In this document: piece by piece, positions 16,454-25,171 of the stretch | Numbering within the stretch: position 1 is the stretch's first letter | Layout of the letters: each line of letters opens with the position of its first letter | Origin: Marinoscillum sp965229915 | Lineage (GTDB): Bacteria; Bacteroidota; Bacteroidia; Cytophagales; Cyclobacteriaceae | Assembly (NCBI RefSeq): GCF_965229915.1 | Contig: NZ_CBDDJZ010000001.1 | Span: 124,001 to 188,000, forward strand | Length of the DNA: 64,000 nucleotides | Direction of reading: 5' to 3' | Notes under the pieces: generated by a model | Seen by the model: the letters and a program-made list of their open reading frames with translations, nothing else | Told to the model about the DNA's origin: nothing | Databases searched by the model: none | Program-made: the position numbers and the translations under genes

Positions 16454-19426
16454 ATGAGGGCAATATCAGCTCTGATTTTCTTTTTTTCCACATTAATTGC
16501 TGCCTCGCAAGACCGCTGTGCCACAATGCAGCTACCCCAAAATACCAAACGCACAGAGTCACCAGAAGTCTTTGAACAATGGTTAAAAGCTAAAAAACAA
16601 GAAAAAGAACTATCAAGAGGAACTGAACTTACACAAGCGGTATACCAAGTTCCTGTTGTTTTTCATGTGATTCATGATGGTAGCTCCATTGGGTTTGGAT
16701 CCAATATCAGCGAAGCAAAAATCATTGAGCAAGTAGCGATCCTCAATCACGATTTCCGACGAACAAATGAAGATGCTTCGGAAACGCCAGCATCCTTCAG
16801 AAACGTAGCTGCCGACACAGAAATAGAGTTTGTATTGGCCCGACAAGACCCAGAAGGGCTTCCTACCAATGGAATCGTAAGGTTACAGGGATCCAAAAAA
16901 GTTTACGAACCAGAAGACGACAAAGTACTCATGTCTGAGAGCTTCTGGCCGCATTCGGATTATCTTAACATCTATGTTACTGATATATCAGGTGCAAACC
17001 TAGGTTACGCACAGTTTCCATTTTCAAACCTGGAGGGAATCGCAACCGAACTCGAAAATTATGCGAATACGGATGGTGTGGTATTGGACTACAAATGGGT
17101 AGGTGTGAATGAAAACACGGGGAGTTTTGATAGTTACGGTCGAACAGCCACTCATGAAATAGGCCATTACCTTGGCTTAAGACACGTCTGGGGAGATGGA
17201 GGTTGTGGATTTGATGACTTCTGTGAAGACACTCCTTTTGCTAGCGGATCTTCTACTGGATGTGACACCAACAAATTCTCCTGCGACAGTCGGGATATGA
17301 TCCAAAACTACATGGACTACACCGACGATGTTTGCATGAATCTATTTACGGTCTGTCAGCGTGACCGAATGCGTTTAGTCCTGGAGCAGAGTCCAAGAAG
17401 AAGATCACTGTTGACGTCTCACGGCTTACAAGAAGCAGTGCTCACCGCCAACGATTTAGGTATCAGATCTATAGTATCCCCTATTCAGTCTGATTGCTCG
17501 GCTGAAACTACCCCGCGTGTGGAAGTACGGAATTATGGCACCAACGAGATCTCCTCATTTGAAGTAGCCTTTTACCTAAACAGTGAACTACTGGAGCAAA
17601 AGGAAAGCGCCGTACCACTAACGACTGGTGAAACCACAATCATCAGCTTTAATTCCATCTCCTTATCAGAATCTCAGGTCAATACAGTCGAGTTTGTGGT
17701 AACCGGGGTTAATGGTTTGGTAGATCAAAACAATGCAAATAACCATTTGAAGTTGATTTTAGCACCTTTCCAGGAAATTGGCATTCCTTACCTACAAGAT
17801 TTTGAAAGCGATCCCGACAATTTCCGCACTACGGAAACTGGAGAACCTAGCTCCTGGATGTACCAGTCCGCGCTATACGGATCAACTGAGAATGTAGCTG
17901 CAATGGCTCCATTTTATCAACAAAGTGCCAATTTTGGAGATTGGGATATGTTATTGACCCAGTCATTGGATCTTAGTGGACTTACATCTGCCCAGCTATC
18001 CTTTAAATACGCCTATGCACCTCGCCTTCAGGAAGGCACCAACAGTTATTATTTGGATGGCTTACTGATTGCTGTTTCTACAGATTGTGGAAATAACTTT
18101 TCACGAAAAGACATAGTGTACGAACGCTATGGCAATTCGCTGCAAACAACCGATCCCGTCAGTACTAGCTTCTATCCTGTCAGCAGATCCTCCTGGGATG
18201 AGGTTAATCTGAATATCACTCGCTATGCAGGTAATGATCAGGTGCAAATAGCCATCATAGGAATCAACGGAGGTGGTAACAACCTGTTTGTAGATGATGT
18301 GGAAGTGAGTAATCTCAATCTACTTGGCTTTGATATGGGTATCAAGGAAATCAAAGATATACCGGTGGTAAGCTGTGACCTATCTGCCAATCCAATCATG
18401 GAGATCAAAAACTACGGCTATGAAGATATCAATGAAATCACCTTGTCACTTTCAGCAAATGGGACGAGTACTGAAATCGTCTACGATAATCTGGACCTGG
18501 AATCTGGAGAGACCAAGGATATTTCAGTCAACATCAGCGACTATCTGGTCACCGGTAGCAATGAGTTCTTCTTTGAAATCACCCAACTCAACGGAAGAAA
18601 TGATCAACGCAGTTCTAATAATTCATACCGCTTTTACTCATTAATCGAGGAGTCGGAAGATGTTTTTCCTGATCAGGAAGATTTCTCCAATCAAGAATGG
18701 ACTACTTTCTCACCCAATGGTACCAATCAATTCAAATCATTGGCAATCAGAGGAGATACTGTGCTCTACACCGACAACTTCAACAGTACAGCCCTCACGC
18801 AGAGTTACCTGGTTTCTCCCACATTGGGTACATCAGGGCTAAGCGAGGCTTCCATGCAGTTTAAATACTCTTATGCCCAGCGATTGGGCAATAATGATAA
18901 CCTAAAAGTCCTGCTTTCACTCAACTGCGGACGAACGTATGATATCGTACTCCTTAGTCTAAACTCGGAACAGATGGCTGTAACTAACAGCAGTGCTGAG
19001 TGGCAACCAACAGAACCAGAACATTGGAAGTCACAGTACATAGATCTTACCGAGTATGTCAACTGGCCAGACTTGCGTTTCGCTTTTGTATTTACCAATG
19101 GCAATGGTAACCGACTTTTTCTAGATGACATCAACCTGTACAAAACGAATGACCCAGCAATTCCCGATCTTGATGCTCTGATGACTACTGTTGCCGTCTA
19201 TCCAAACCCAGCTGTAAATCAGTTCTCCGTTTCGTTCAATTTCTCAGAGAAAAAACAAGTTTACATTCAGCTAGCTGACATAAGTGGTCGTTTAGTCTTC
19301 AAGGAACTGTTCTCCAATATACTCAATGACAAAATCTCCTTTCAGGCACCTTCGCAAAGTGGCTTCTATATTTTGAATGTCATAGGAAGTGGAGTGAACC
19401 AGTCGAAAAGAATCTATATCAGGTAG
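16454..19426 (+). CDS. T9SS-secreted M43 (pappalysin-like) metalloprotease
   Basis: The 990-aa protein has a signal peptide (about 1-18), a propeptide region, and a metzincin domain with HEIGHYLGLRH (His234, Glu235, His238, His244), followed by a Met-turn region around MIQNYMDYTDD, as in the M43B pappalysin group. C-terminal to it are two CARDB-like/jellyroll repeat blocks (each containing SYLVSPTL- or QSLDLSG-type and LNxxxYAG segments), and the last 75 residues, beginning VAVYPNPAVNQF, form a T9SS type-A sorting domain. It should be exported and attached to the cell surface or released. The gene begins 1 nt after the nifU stop, an unusual partner for an Fe-S carrier gene. Confidence 0.9.
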   Translation: MRAISALIFFFSTLIAASQDRCATMQLPQNTKRTESPEVFEQWLKAKKQEKELSRGTELTQAVYQVPVVFHVIHDGSSIGFGSNISEAKIIEQVAILNHDFRRTNEDASETPASFRNVAADTEIEFVLARQDPEGLPTNGIVRLQGSKKVYEPEDDKVLMSESFWPHSDYLNIYVTDISGANLGYAQFPFSNLEGIATELENYANTDGVVLDYKWVGVNENTGSFDSYGRTATHEIGHYLGLRHVWGDGGCGFDDFCEDTPFASGSSTGCDTNKFSCDSRDMIQNYMDYTDDVCMNLFTVCQRDRMRLVLEQSPRRRSLLTSHGLQEAVLTANDLGIRSIVSPIQSDCSAETTPRVEVRNYGTNEISSFEVAFYLNSELLEQKESAVPLTTGETTIISFNSISLSESQVNTVEFVVTGVNGLVDQNNANNHLKLILAPFQEIGIPYLQDFESDPDNFRTTETGEPSSWMYQSALYGSTENVAAMAPFYQQSANFGDWDMLLTQSLDLSGLTSAQLSFKYAYAPRLQEGTNSYYLDGLLIAVSTDCGNNFSRKDIVYERYGNSLQTTDPVSTSFYPVSRSSWDEVNLNITRYAGNDQVQIAIIGINGGGNNLFVDDVEVSNLNLLGFDMGIKEIKDIPVVSCDLSANPIMEIKNYGYEDINEITLSLSANGTSTEIVYDNLDLESGETKDISVNISDYLVTGSNEFFFEITQLNGRNDQRSSNNSYRFYSLIEESEDVFPDQEDFSNQEWTTFSPNGTNQFKSLAIRGDTVLYTDNFNSTALTQSYLVSPTLGTSGLSEASMQFKYSYAQRLGNNDNLKVLLSLNCGRTYDIVLLSLNSEQMAVTNSSAEWQPTEPEHWKSQYIDLTEYVNWPDLRFAFVFTNGNGNRLFLDDINLYKTNDPAIPDLDALMTTVAVYPNPAVNQFSVSFNFSEKKQVYIQLADISGRLVFKELFSNILNDKISFQAPSQSGFYILNVIGSGVNQSKRIYIR

Positions 19427-19458
19427 GAGAATATTCAAATCCCATTAATTTTACCCAC

Positions 19459-22110
19459 ATGAGAATAGGAATTATTTTTGGGGGTCAGTCGCGTGAGCGC
19501 GAGATCTCTTTTGCAGGTGGAAGAACGGTTTATGACAACTTGAATAAATCCCTTTTCACTCCAGTTCCTATTTTTATAGACAGTCTTGGCAATTTCATTT
19601 TACTGGACTGGCAGTATTTGTATAAAGGTACGATCCGGGATTTTTATCCGTCGGCAGAAACCTTGCCCCCTAGCCCTCATTTCTTCCAAATCTATGCCGA
19701 ATCGCTTACCAATCAGGATGCCGTAGACAAGAGCATCTCTTCGGTAGGAAAGAAAATACAACCGGAAGAGCTCAAGCAACTCATTGACTTTGCCTTTCTG
19801 ACCCTACACGGACCATTCGGCGAAGATGGAAATATACAGGGCATACTAGAGTGGTATGGCATACCTTACAGCGGGGCTGGTACGCTTCCGAGTAGCATTG
19901 GGATCGATAAGGAAATCCAGAAAAAAGTACTCAGTGATGCTGGTTTTGCTACGCCTGAGTTCCGCTCCGTACATAGGGATACATGGCAACAGACTCCGGA
20001 TGAGGTGGTTTCCTCCATAGAAGCTCAGTTCAACTACCCTGTCGTGGTAAAAGCGCCTCATCAAGGATCGTCCATCGGAGTGTCCATCGCCTCCAACCAG
20101 CAAGAATTAATCGCGGGTCTTAATCGTTCGTTTTTCATTCAAAAAATAGATCCAAAAGAATGGAGTCAGAAAACGGACACAGAGAAGCGACTTTTCCTAA
20201 TCTCCTTTACAGATATACGCGAGGGCCTTGGCTTTCCGGTACTTACGGAAGATTCCGTCATTTATCATCCTGAGGAACTCTGGTCATTTTTAGATCAGGC
20301 TACAGACACGGTGAAACTCCAGTCTCCGGATGGAGAAAACATGGTACTCATTGAGTCCTTCATTTCAGGAAAAGAGTTTTCTTGCATAGTGATACAGGGA
20401 GAGGATGGAGAGCCAATTGCCTTACCTCCTACCGAAATTCGCAAGTCTTCCGACCTGTTCGACTATCGATCCAAATACCTTCCTGGAATCAGCAGGAAGA
20501 TTACGCCTATAAATCTTCCCGATGAGGATATCAAAAAGATAATGGATCAGTGTAAAAAGCTGTTTGGATCGCTACACAGTCAAGTTTATGCGCGCTTAGA
20601 TGGTTTTTTTACTGATGATGGTAAGGTTTTCCTCAATGATCCAAATACCACATCCGGGATGTTGCCTTCTTCTTTTTTCTTCCATCAGGCAGCAGAAATC
20701 GGACTGAATCCGTCGCAGTTTCTGACTTACATTATTTCCCAAAGTATCAACGCAAGAATCACTAGCGGTAAACAGCTCTTCAAACTAAATAACCTGAAGG
20801 ACACATTAAGAAATCGACTGATAGAAGAATCCAGGCACTCAGGAGAAAAAGTCAATGTAGCCGTGATCATGGGCGGTTTCTCATCTGAGCGACACATTAG
20901 TGTGGAAAGTGGTCGAAACATCTATGAAAAGCTGGCATCCTCAGAAAAGTATCATCCAATACCTGTGTTTCTTACAGGTGATGGGTCCAAACACCTTTTA
21001 TTCCAACTTCCGATCAACATCATGCTAAAGGATAATGCAGATGATATCAAGGAAAAGGTAATTCAACATGGACCTGTTCACCCTATCACAGAGATGGTCA
21101 GAGCTCAAGCCAAAGGTATCATTGAGCTATTCAGCTCTAATGAAGCCACTGTTTTAGAGCAGCTGTCCTACACTCAGCTGGCTGATCGCATTGACTTTGC
21201 GTTTATCGCACTACATGGTCGACCTGGAGAAGATGGTGCCGTACAGCAAGAGCTTGAAAAATATGGCATTCCTTACAATGGATCAGGAGTGGAAAGCTCT
21301 CAGATCTCTATCAACAAGTATGATACCAATGAGCGACTAAAAGCTGCTGGCATAGCTGTAGCAGATCATGAATTGGTCTATCAAGATGCCTATCAACAGG
21401 ACCCTGACAAGTGCATTGAAAACCTGCTGACCCGTTTTCAACTGCCGTTTATTGCAAAGCCAGCCGATGATGGCTGTTCGTCTGCTGTGAAAAAAATCAA
21501 AAGCCGTGAGGAACTGGTCGCTTTCTGCGAAATGATGTTTCGCCCGAATATGGAATTCCTCGAAGGACCAATGCGAACCCTTAACCTCAGACCCAACGAA
21601 GAATTTCCACAAAAGAACTTCTTTTTAGTAGAGACTTTGATTGATGCAAACGGTGCAGACCGATTCCTGGAAATTACAGGCGGAATGCTCACTCGCCTAG
21701 ATAACGATGGCCACATTCAATATGAAGTGTTTGAGCCATCGGAGGCGTTGGCTTCTGGTGAAATTTTATCACTAGAGGAGAAATTTCTGGCAGGTGAAGG
21801 CCAGAACATCACGCCCGCAAGATTTGGAAATACCCAGGAAGAATACCAGAGAGTAGCACGCGAGGTGAAGGCCACATTAGAACAAACAGCCCGAGTAATC
21901 AATGTGGAAGGATATTGCCGGATCGATGCCTTTGTTCGAATCTATAAAGATCATGTAGAGACGGTCATCATTGAAATCAATTCGCTACCAGGAATGACAC
22001 CTGCGACAGCTATTTTTCATCAGTCAGCACTCAATAATATGAAGCCTTACGAGTTTATAGATCAGATAATCGATTTTGGATTTAAGAAATCTGGTGTGAC
22101 CAAAATCTAA
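19459..22110 (+). CDS. Double-length D-Ala-D-Ala ligase-like protein (two fused ATP-grasp units)
   Basis: At 883 aa this is about 2.5 times the usual Ddl length. The first unit (about 1-425) has GGQSREREIS, HGPFGEDGNIQG, VVKAPHQGSSIGV, a DYRSKYL omega-loop and ARLDGFF, but its metal-binding EIN is changed to DPN (NDPNTTSGM). The second unit (about 448-883) has GGFSSERHIS, HGRPGEDGAVQQ, CRIDAF and a canonical EINSLPGMTP, but its ATP loop reads KPADDGCSSAV and the Tyr-Lys omega-loop is not evident. Each half thus keeps what the other has altered. It may make D-Ala-D-Ala or a related dipeptide for peptidoglycan; the following PASTA gene supports a cell-wall role. A plain Ddl may exist elsewhere in the genome. 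Confidence 0.85.
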   Translation: MRIGIIFGGQSREREISFAGGRTVYDNLNKSLFTPVPIFIDSLGNFILLDWQYLYKGTIRDFYPSAETLPPSPHFFQIYAESLTNQDAVDKSISSVGKKIQPEELKQLIDFAFLTLHGPFGEDGNIQGILEWYGIPYSGAGTLPSSIGIDKEIQKKVLSDAGFATPEFRSVHRDTWQQTPDEVVSSIEAQFNYPVVVKAPHQGSSIGVSIASNQQELIAGLNRSFFIQKIDPKEWSQKTDTEKRLFLISFTDIREGLGFPVLTEDSVIYHPEELWSFLDQATDTVKLQSPDGENMVLIESFISGKEFSCIVIQGEDGEPIALPPTEIRKSSDLFDYRSKYLPGISRKITPINLPDEDIKKIMDQCKKLFGSLHSQVYARLDGFFTDDGKVFLNDPNTTSGMLPSSFFFHQAAEIGLNPSQFLTYIISQSINARITSGKQLFKLNNLKDTLRNRLIEESRHSGEKVNVAVIMGGFSSERHISVESGRNIYEKLASSEKYHPIPVFLTGDGSKHLLFQLPINIMLKDNADDIKEKVIQHGPVHPITEMVRAQAKGIIELFSSNEATVLEQLSYTQLADRIDFAFIALHGRPGEDGAVQQELEKYGIPYNGSGVESSQISINKYDTNERLKAAGIAVADHELVYQDAYQQDPDKCIENLLTRFQLPFIAKPADDGCSSAVKKIKSREELVAFCEMMFRPNMEFLEGPMRTLNLRPNEEFPQKNFFLVETLIDANGADRFLEITGGMLTRLDNDGHIQYEVFEPSEALASGEILSLEEKFLAGEGQNITPARFGNTQEEYQRVAREVKATLEQTARVINVEGYCRIDAFVRIYKDHVETVIIEINSLPGMTPATAIFHQSALNNMKPYEFIDQIIDFGFKKSGVTKI

Positions 22111-22174
22111 TCCAACTCATAAGGTGTCTTTTGATTATCTTCGAAACTTTGAGTAACCGGTTAGAACATTCACT

Positions 22175-23026
22175 ATGTCAATATTGAAAATAAACACGTG
22201 GAAAGACGCCTTGATTCACTTGACTATCATGGTTGTGATTGCCTGTGTGCTGCTTTTTGGCTTTTTCTACCTATACCTTCCTTACGACACCAATCACGGG
22301 GAAACAATTACTGTTCCCGACGTGAGAGGCGTAGCTATGGAGGATTTGGATGATTTTTTAGAAGTTCGCGACCTGCGATATGAAGTGACTCCAGACTCCG
22401 GATTTTCATCAACTCAGCCTCCACTTACGGTATTGAAGCAGTTTCCTCTGCCGAACAGTAAGGTGAAGGAAAATAGAAAAATATACGTCACTCTCAATGC
22501 CGAAAAACCTCCTTTGGTTCGAATGCCCAAATTGGTAGGTGGATCGGTGAAAAACGCTCAATTAGTGCTAAAAACCTATGATCTAACCCGTGGTGAAATC
22601 AAATATGTAGATGATCTGGCGATGAATTACGTGCTGGAGCAGCGGCTGGATGGTCGGCAAGTGCTCGAGGGAGAACGAATTCCAAAGGGCTCTGTAATTG
22701 ATCTGGTAGCCGGAAATGGATTGGGCAATCAGGCCCTCAATTCTCCAAACTTGTTGGGACTAGACTTAGAAAGCGCACAATTTGCGATTATTGGTTCAGG
22801 TCTAAAAATTGGTGAAACAAAATACGAGAAAGAGGGAGAAGCCGTTATCAAGGTAGAGCAGGACAATGGTGACTATGCTTATCGAAAAGAAAAGGTAGCT
22901 CCGGGATCCGTATTCAAACAGCAACCAGAACCCGGAGCAGCTATGCGGCTAGGGCAAATGGTCGACTTGTGGATCTACCGTCCCGACTCAATTAATACTA
23001 AGCCAACATTGCTTGATCAAGAATAG
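22175..23026 (+). CDS. Membrane-anchored PASTA-domain protein
   Basis: A 283-aa protein with one N-terminal membrane helix (about 14-37) and three PASTA-type repeats outside the membrane: about 45-110 (ITVPDVRGVAMEDLDDFL), 112-182 (VRMPKLVGGSVKNAQLVL) and 190-270 (NSPNLLGLDLESAQFAI). PASTA modules bind peptidoglycan or muropeptides in characterised proteins. There is no kinase or transpeptidase domain. Neighbourhood of Ddl-type and PASTA genes is common in Bacteroidota and suggests a cell-wall function. The downstream GTG start overlaps the last base of its stop codon. Confidence 0.88.
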   Translation: MSILKINTWKDALIHLTIMVVIACVLLFGFFYLYLPYDTNHGETITVPDVRGVAMEDLDDFLEVRDLRYEVTPDSGFSSTQPPLTVLKQFPLPNSKVKENRKIYVTLNAEKPPLVRMPKLVGGSVKNAQLVLKTYDLTRGEIKYVDDLAMNYVLEQRLDGRQVLEGERIPKGSVIDLVAGNGLGNQALNSPNLLGLDLESAQFAIIGSGLKIGETKYEKEGEAVIKVEQDNGDYAYRKEKVAPGSVFKQQPEPGAAMRLGQMVDLWIYRPDSINTKPTLLDQE

Positions 23027-24855
23027 TGAGAATAGGTTTACTGACCATAGCCATCTTTTCATCTTTAGCGGTCCATGCTCAGCTGAGCATGAAACCTCTC
23101 CAGCGTAGCTTCAATCTAACAACTGCTGCTGACACCGTGGTGAATCTTCCATTTTGGGATGATTTCAGTCAGTCAGGGAATGCACCTGATACACTACTGT
23201 GGTCTTTTGGGCCCAATGTATACATCAACGCCACTTTAGGTCAGAACCCTCCTACTTACAAGGTAGCCACCTTTGATGGAATCACAGCTACTGGGTTGGC
23301 CTACGATATTCAGAATGAAACGAATGGTGCGGGTGATAGCTTGGTGAGTCAGCCTATCGACCTTACCAAAGTCAGTCAGGGAAATAGAAGCACCGTTTAT
23401 CTCAGTTTTTTCTGGCAAGCAGGAGGTAATGGTGAACTACCTGACGAAAAAGATTCGTTGGTTCTCTATTTTAACAAACCTTTGACTGACAGCACTTTTG
23501 TGTGGGATCAGCGGTGGACAGTACGTGGAGGTGTCGCCACAGCACCATTCCAGCAAGTCCTTGTGCCAGTAGACAGTGCTGCCTACTTTCACTCAAAGTT
23601 TCGCTTCAAATTTGTTTCCTATAGCAGCCAACAAGGCCCTTTTGATACCTGGCACCTTGATTACGTCTACCTGAATGAGCATCGCAGTGCGAATGACTTC
23701 TACGAGTTAGATCAGGCGATTGCAGGTACTCCCTCGCTGCTGTTCGAACCTTACTATGAGCTGCCAGCAGAGGTTTTCTTTGAGAATCCTGATCGCTACT
23801 TAAGTAATCAACGCATATTTGTGAGCAATATGGAAAATGATGTAGATCCCACGGTTTACTTCTATTCCTTGCAAAACCTAACGACAGGTGAAGATTTTGG
23901 CACTTACCAATCCAATGAAGCCAGTCCCTTAAACCCCTTGGAAGTGCGAGAAGTAGCGGCTCCAGGATTCGGCTCCATCAGTATACCCGTACAGGAAGAT
24001 CCGCTGGACTCTCAAGTGATTCAGAGCACCTTCAGATTTGCCTCGGAGAACAACCTCTTACAAGAGCAAACAGGTGCTGGAACCACTATCTCCTATCCCA
24101 TCGATCTTAAACTAAACGATACCCTTCGCCAGCAATATTTGTTGCAAAATTATTATGCTTATGATGATGGGTCTGCTGAATTTGCCATTGCAATCAACGC
24201 CAATGGTGGCCAACTGGCTATCCAATACCTACTGGCCAAATCTGACACACTCACACACCTGGATATCTACTTTCCGAATATCGCTCCTGAGAGTGTTGGA
24301 AATAGCATTGACCTGGTGGTATGGGACGAATTGACAGACGATGGTATTCTAACTAAACAACCCTACACCATTCAGGAACCAGCTGGGGTGAATCAATTTA
24401 CCCGAGTAAAACTCTCTGTACCTATCCTAACGCCTGATACGATTTATATCGGTTTTGAACAGCTTACTGAAAACTATATTGGTGTGGGTTTTGATCGTAG
24501 CAATGATGCTGCATCCAATAAAATCTACTCCAACACCACAGGTACCTGGGTACAAAACACACAATTTTCAGGTGCGATGATGTTTCGACCTGTCTTTGAT
24601 TTTGACTCCACATTTTTCTTAAGTTCAAAACCTAAGCTTGTAGAACCCGTAGCTTATCCCAATCCAAGCTCAGGGGAAATCTTCATCAACGAACCTTATG
24701 ACAAGATAGCGATTTTCGACTTGTCTGGTCATTTGATGAATCAGTTGGGTTACGCTCCATCACATCGACTATTATTGAAGGATGGAATATATTTGCTGAA
24801 AATCACCCACAAAAGCAACGTAACAACCCAAAAGCTGATTATTAAAAATGAGTGA
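23026..24855 (+). CDS. T9SS type-A sorted surface protein, function unknown
   Basis: A 609-aa protein starting at GTG, whose G is the last base of the preceding TAG. The signal peptide ends near VHAQ. The body is rich in beta strands with no enzyme motif I recognise; FWDDFS and DTWHLDYVYLNE resemble the jellyroll/MAM-like modules seen in exported Bacteroidota proteins. The C-terminal part (VAYPNPSSGEIFIN to the end) is a T9SS type-A sorting domain, ending QKLIIKN. It overlaps the following rhodanese gene by 8 nt. It is likely a surface protein; its place beside PASTA and Ddl genes may be purely operonic. Confidence 0.82.
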   Translation: MRIGLLTIAIFSSLAVHAQLSMKPLQRSFNLTTAADTVVNLPFWDDFSQSGNAPDTLLWSFGPNVYINATLGQNPPTYKVATFDGITATGLAYDIQNETNGAGDSLVSQPIDLTKVSQGNRSTVYLSFFWQAGGNGELPDEKDSLVLYFNKPLTDSTFVWDQRWTVRGGVATAPFQQVLVPVDSAAYFHSKFRFKFVSYSSQQGPFDTWHLDYVYLNEHRSANDFYELDQAIAGTPSLLFEPYYELPAEVFFENPDRYLSNQRIFVSNMENDVDPTVYFYSLQNLTTGEDFGTYQSNEASPLNPLEVREVAAPGFGSISIPVQEDPLDSQVIQSTFRFASENNLLQEQTGAGTTISYPIDLKLNDTLRQQYLLQNYYAYDDGSAEFAIAINANGGQLAIQYLLAKSDTLTHLDIYFPNIAPESVGNSIDLVVWDELTDDGILTKQPYTIQEPAGVNQFTRVKLSVPILTPDTIYIGFEQLTENYIGVGFDRSNDAASNKIYSNTTGTWVQNTQFSGAMMFRPVFDFDSTFFLSSKPKLVEPVAYPNPSSGEIFINEPYDKIAIFDLSGHLMNQLGYAPSHRLLLKDGIYLLKITHKSNVTTQKLIIKNE

Positions 24856-25144
24856 CATTCAACCCCAGGAACTAAAGCGTCGCATAGAACAAGGAGAAGA
24901 GTTAACGATATTGGACGTGAGAGAAACATGGGAATACGAAGAGTTCAATATCGGAGCCAGACTGTTTCCCCTTTACGAATTACCTAAAAAGATAGACCAG
25001 CTTGAGTCGATGAAAGACTCAGAAATCATTGTGCATTGCCAGTCAGGTAAGCGCAGTAACCAGGCTAAAAAATTCTTATCACAACACGGATTTTCTAAAG
25101 TAAGGTCATTGAATGGTGGATTAAACGCCTATCTTGAGGATTAA
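24848..25144 (+). CDS. Single-domain rhodanese-like sulfurtransferase
   Basis: A 98-aa rhodanese fold with the cyanide-insensitive short layout: LDVRETWEYEEFNIGARLFPL, then the active loop HCQSGKRS with Cys64 as the persulfide carrier, and a closing LNGGLNAY. It lacks a signal peptide and should be cytosolic. The start ATG lies within the last codons of the upstream gene (ATGAGTGA, 8-nt overlap). A sulfur-transfer role fits the Fe-S genes at the head of the same gene run, but the actual partner is not known. Confidence 0.92.
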   Translation: MSDIQPQELKRRIEQGEELTILDVRETWEYEEFNIGARLFPLYELPKKIDQLESMKDSEIIVHCQSGKRSNQAKKFLSQHGFSKVRSLNGGLNAYLED

Positions 25145-25171
25145 TGGCATTATTATTGATCCCAAAGTGGT

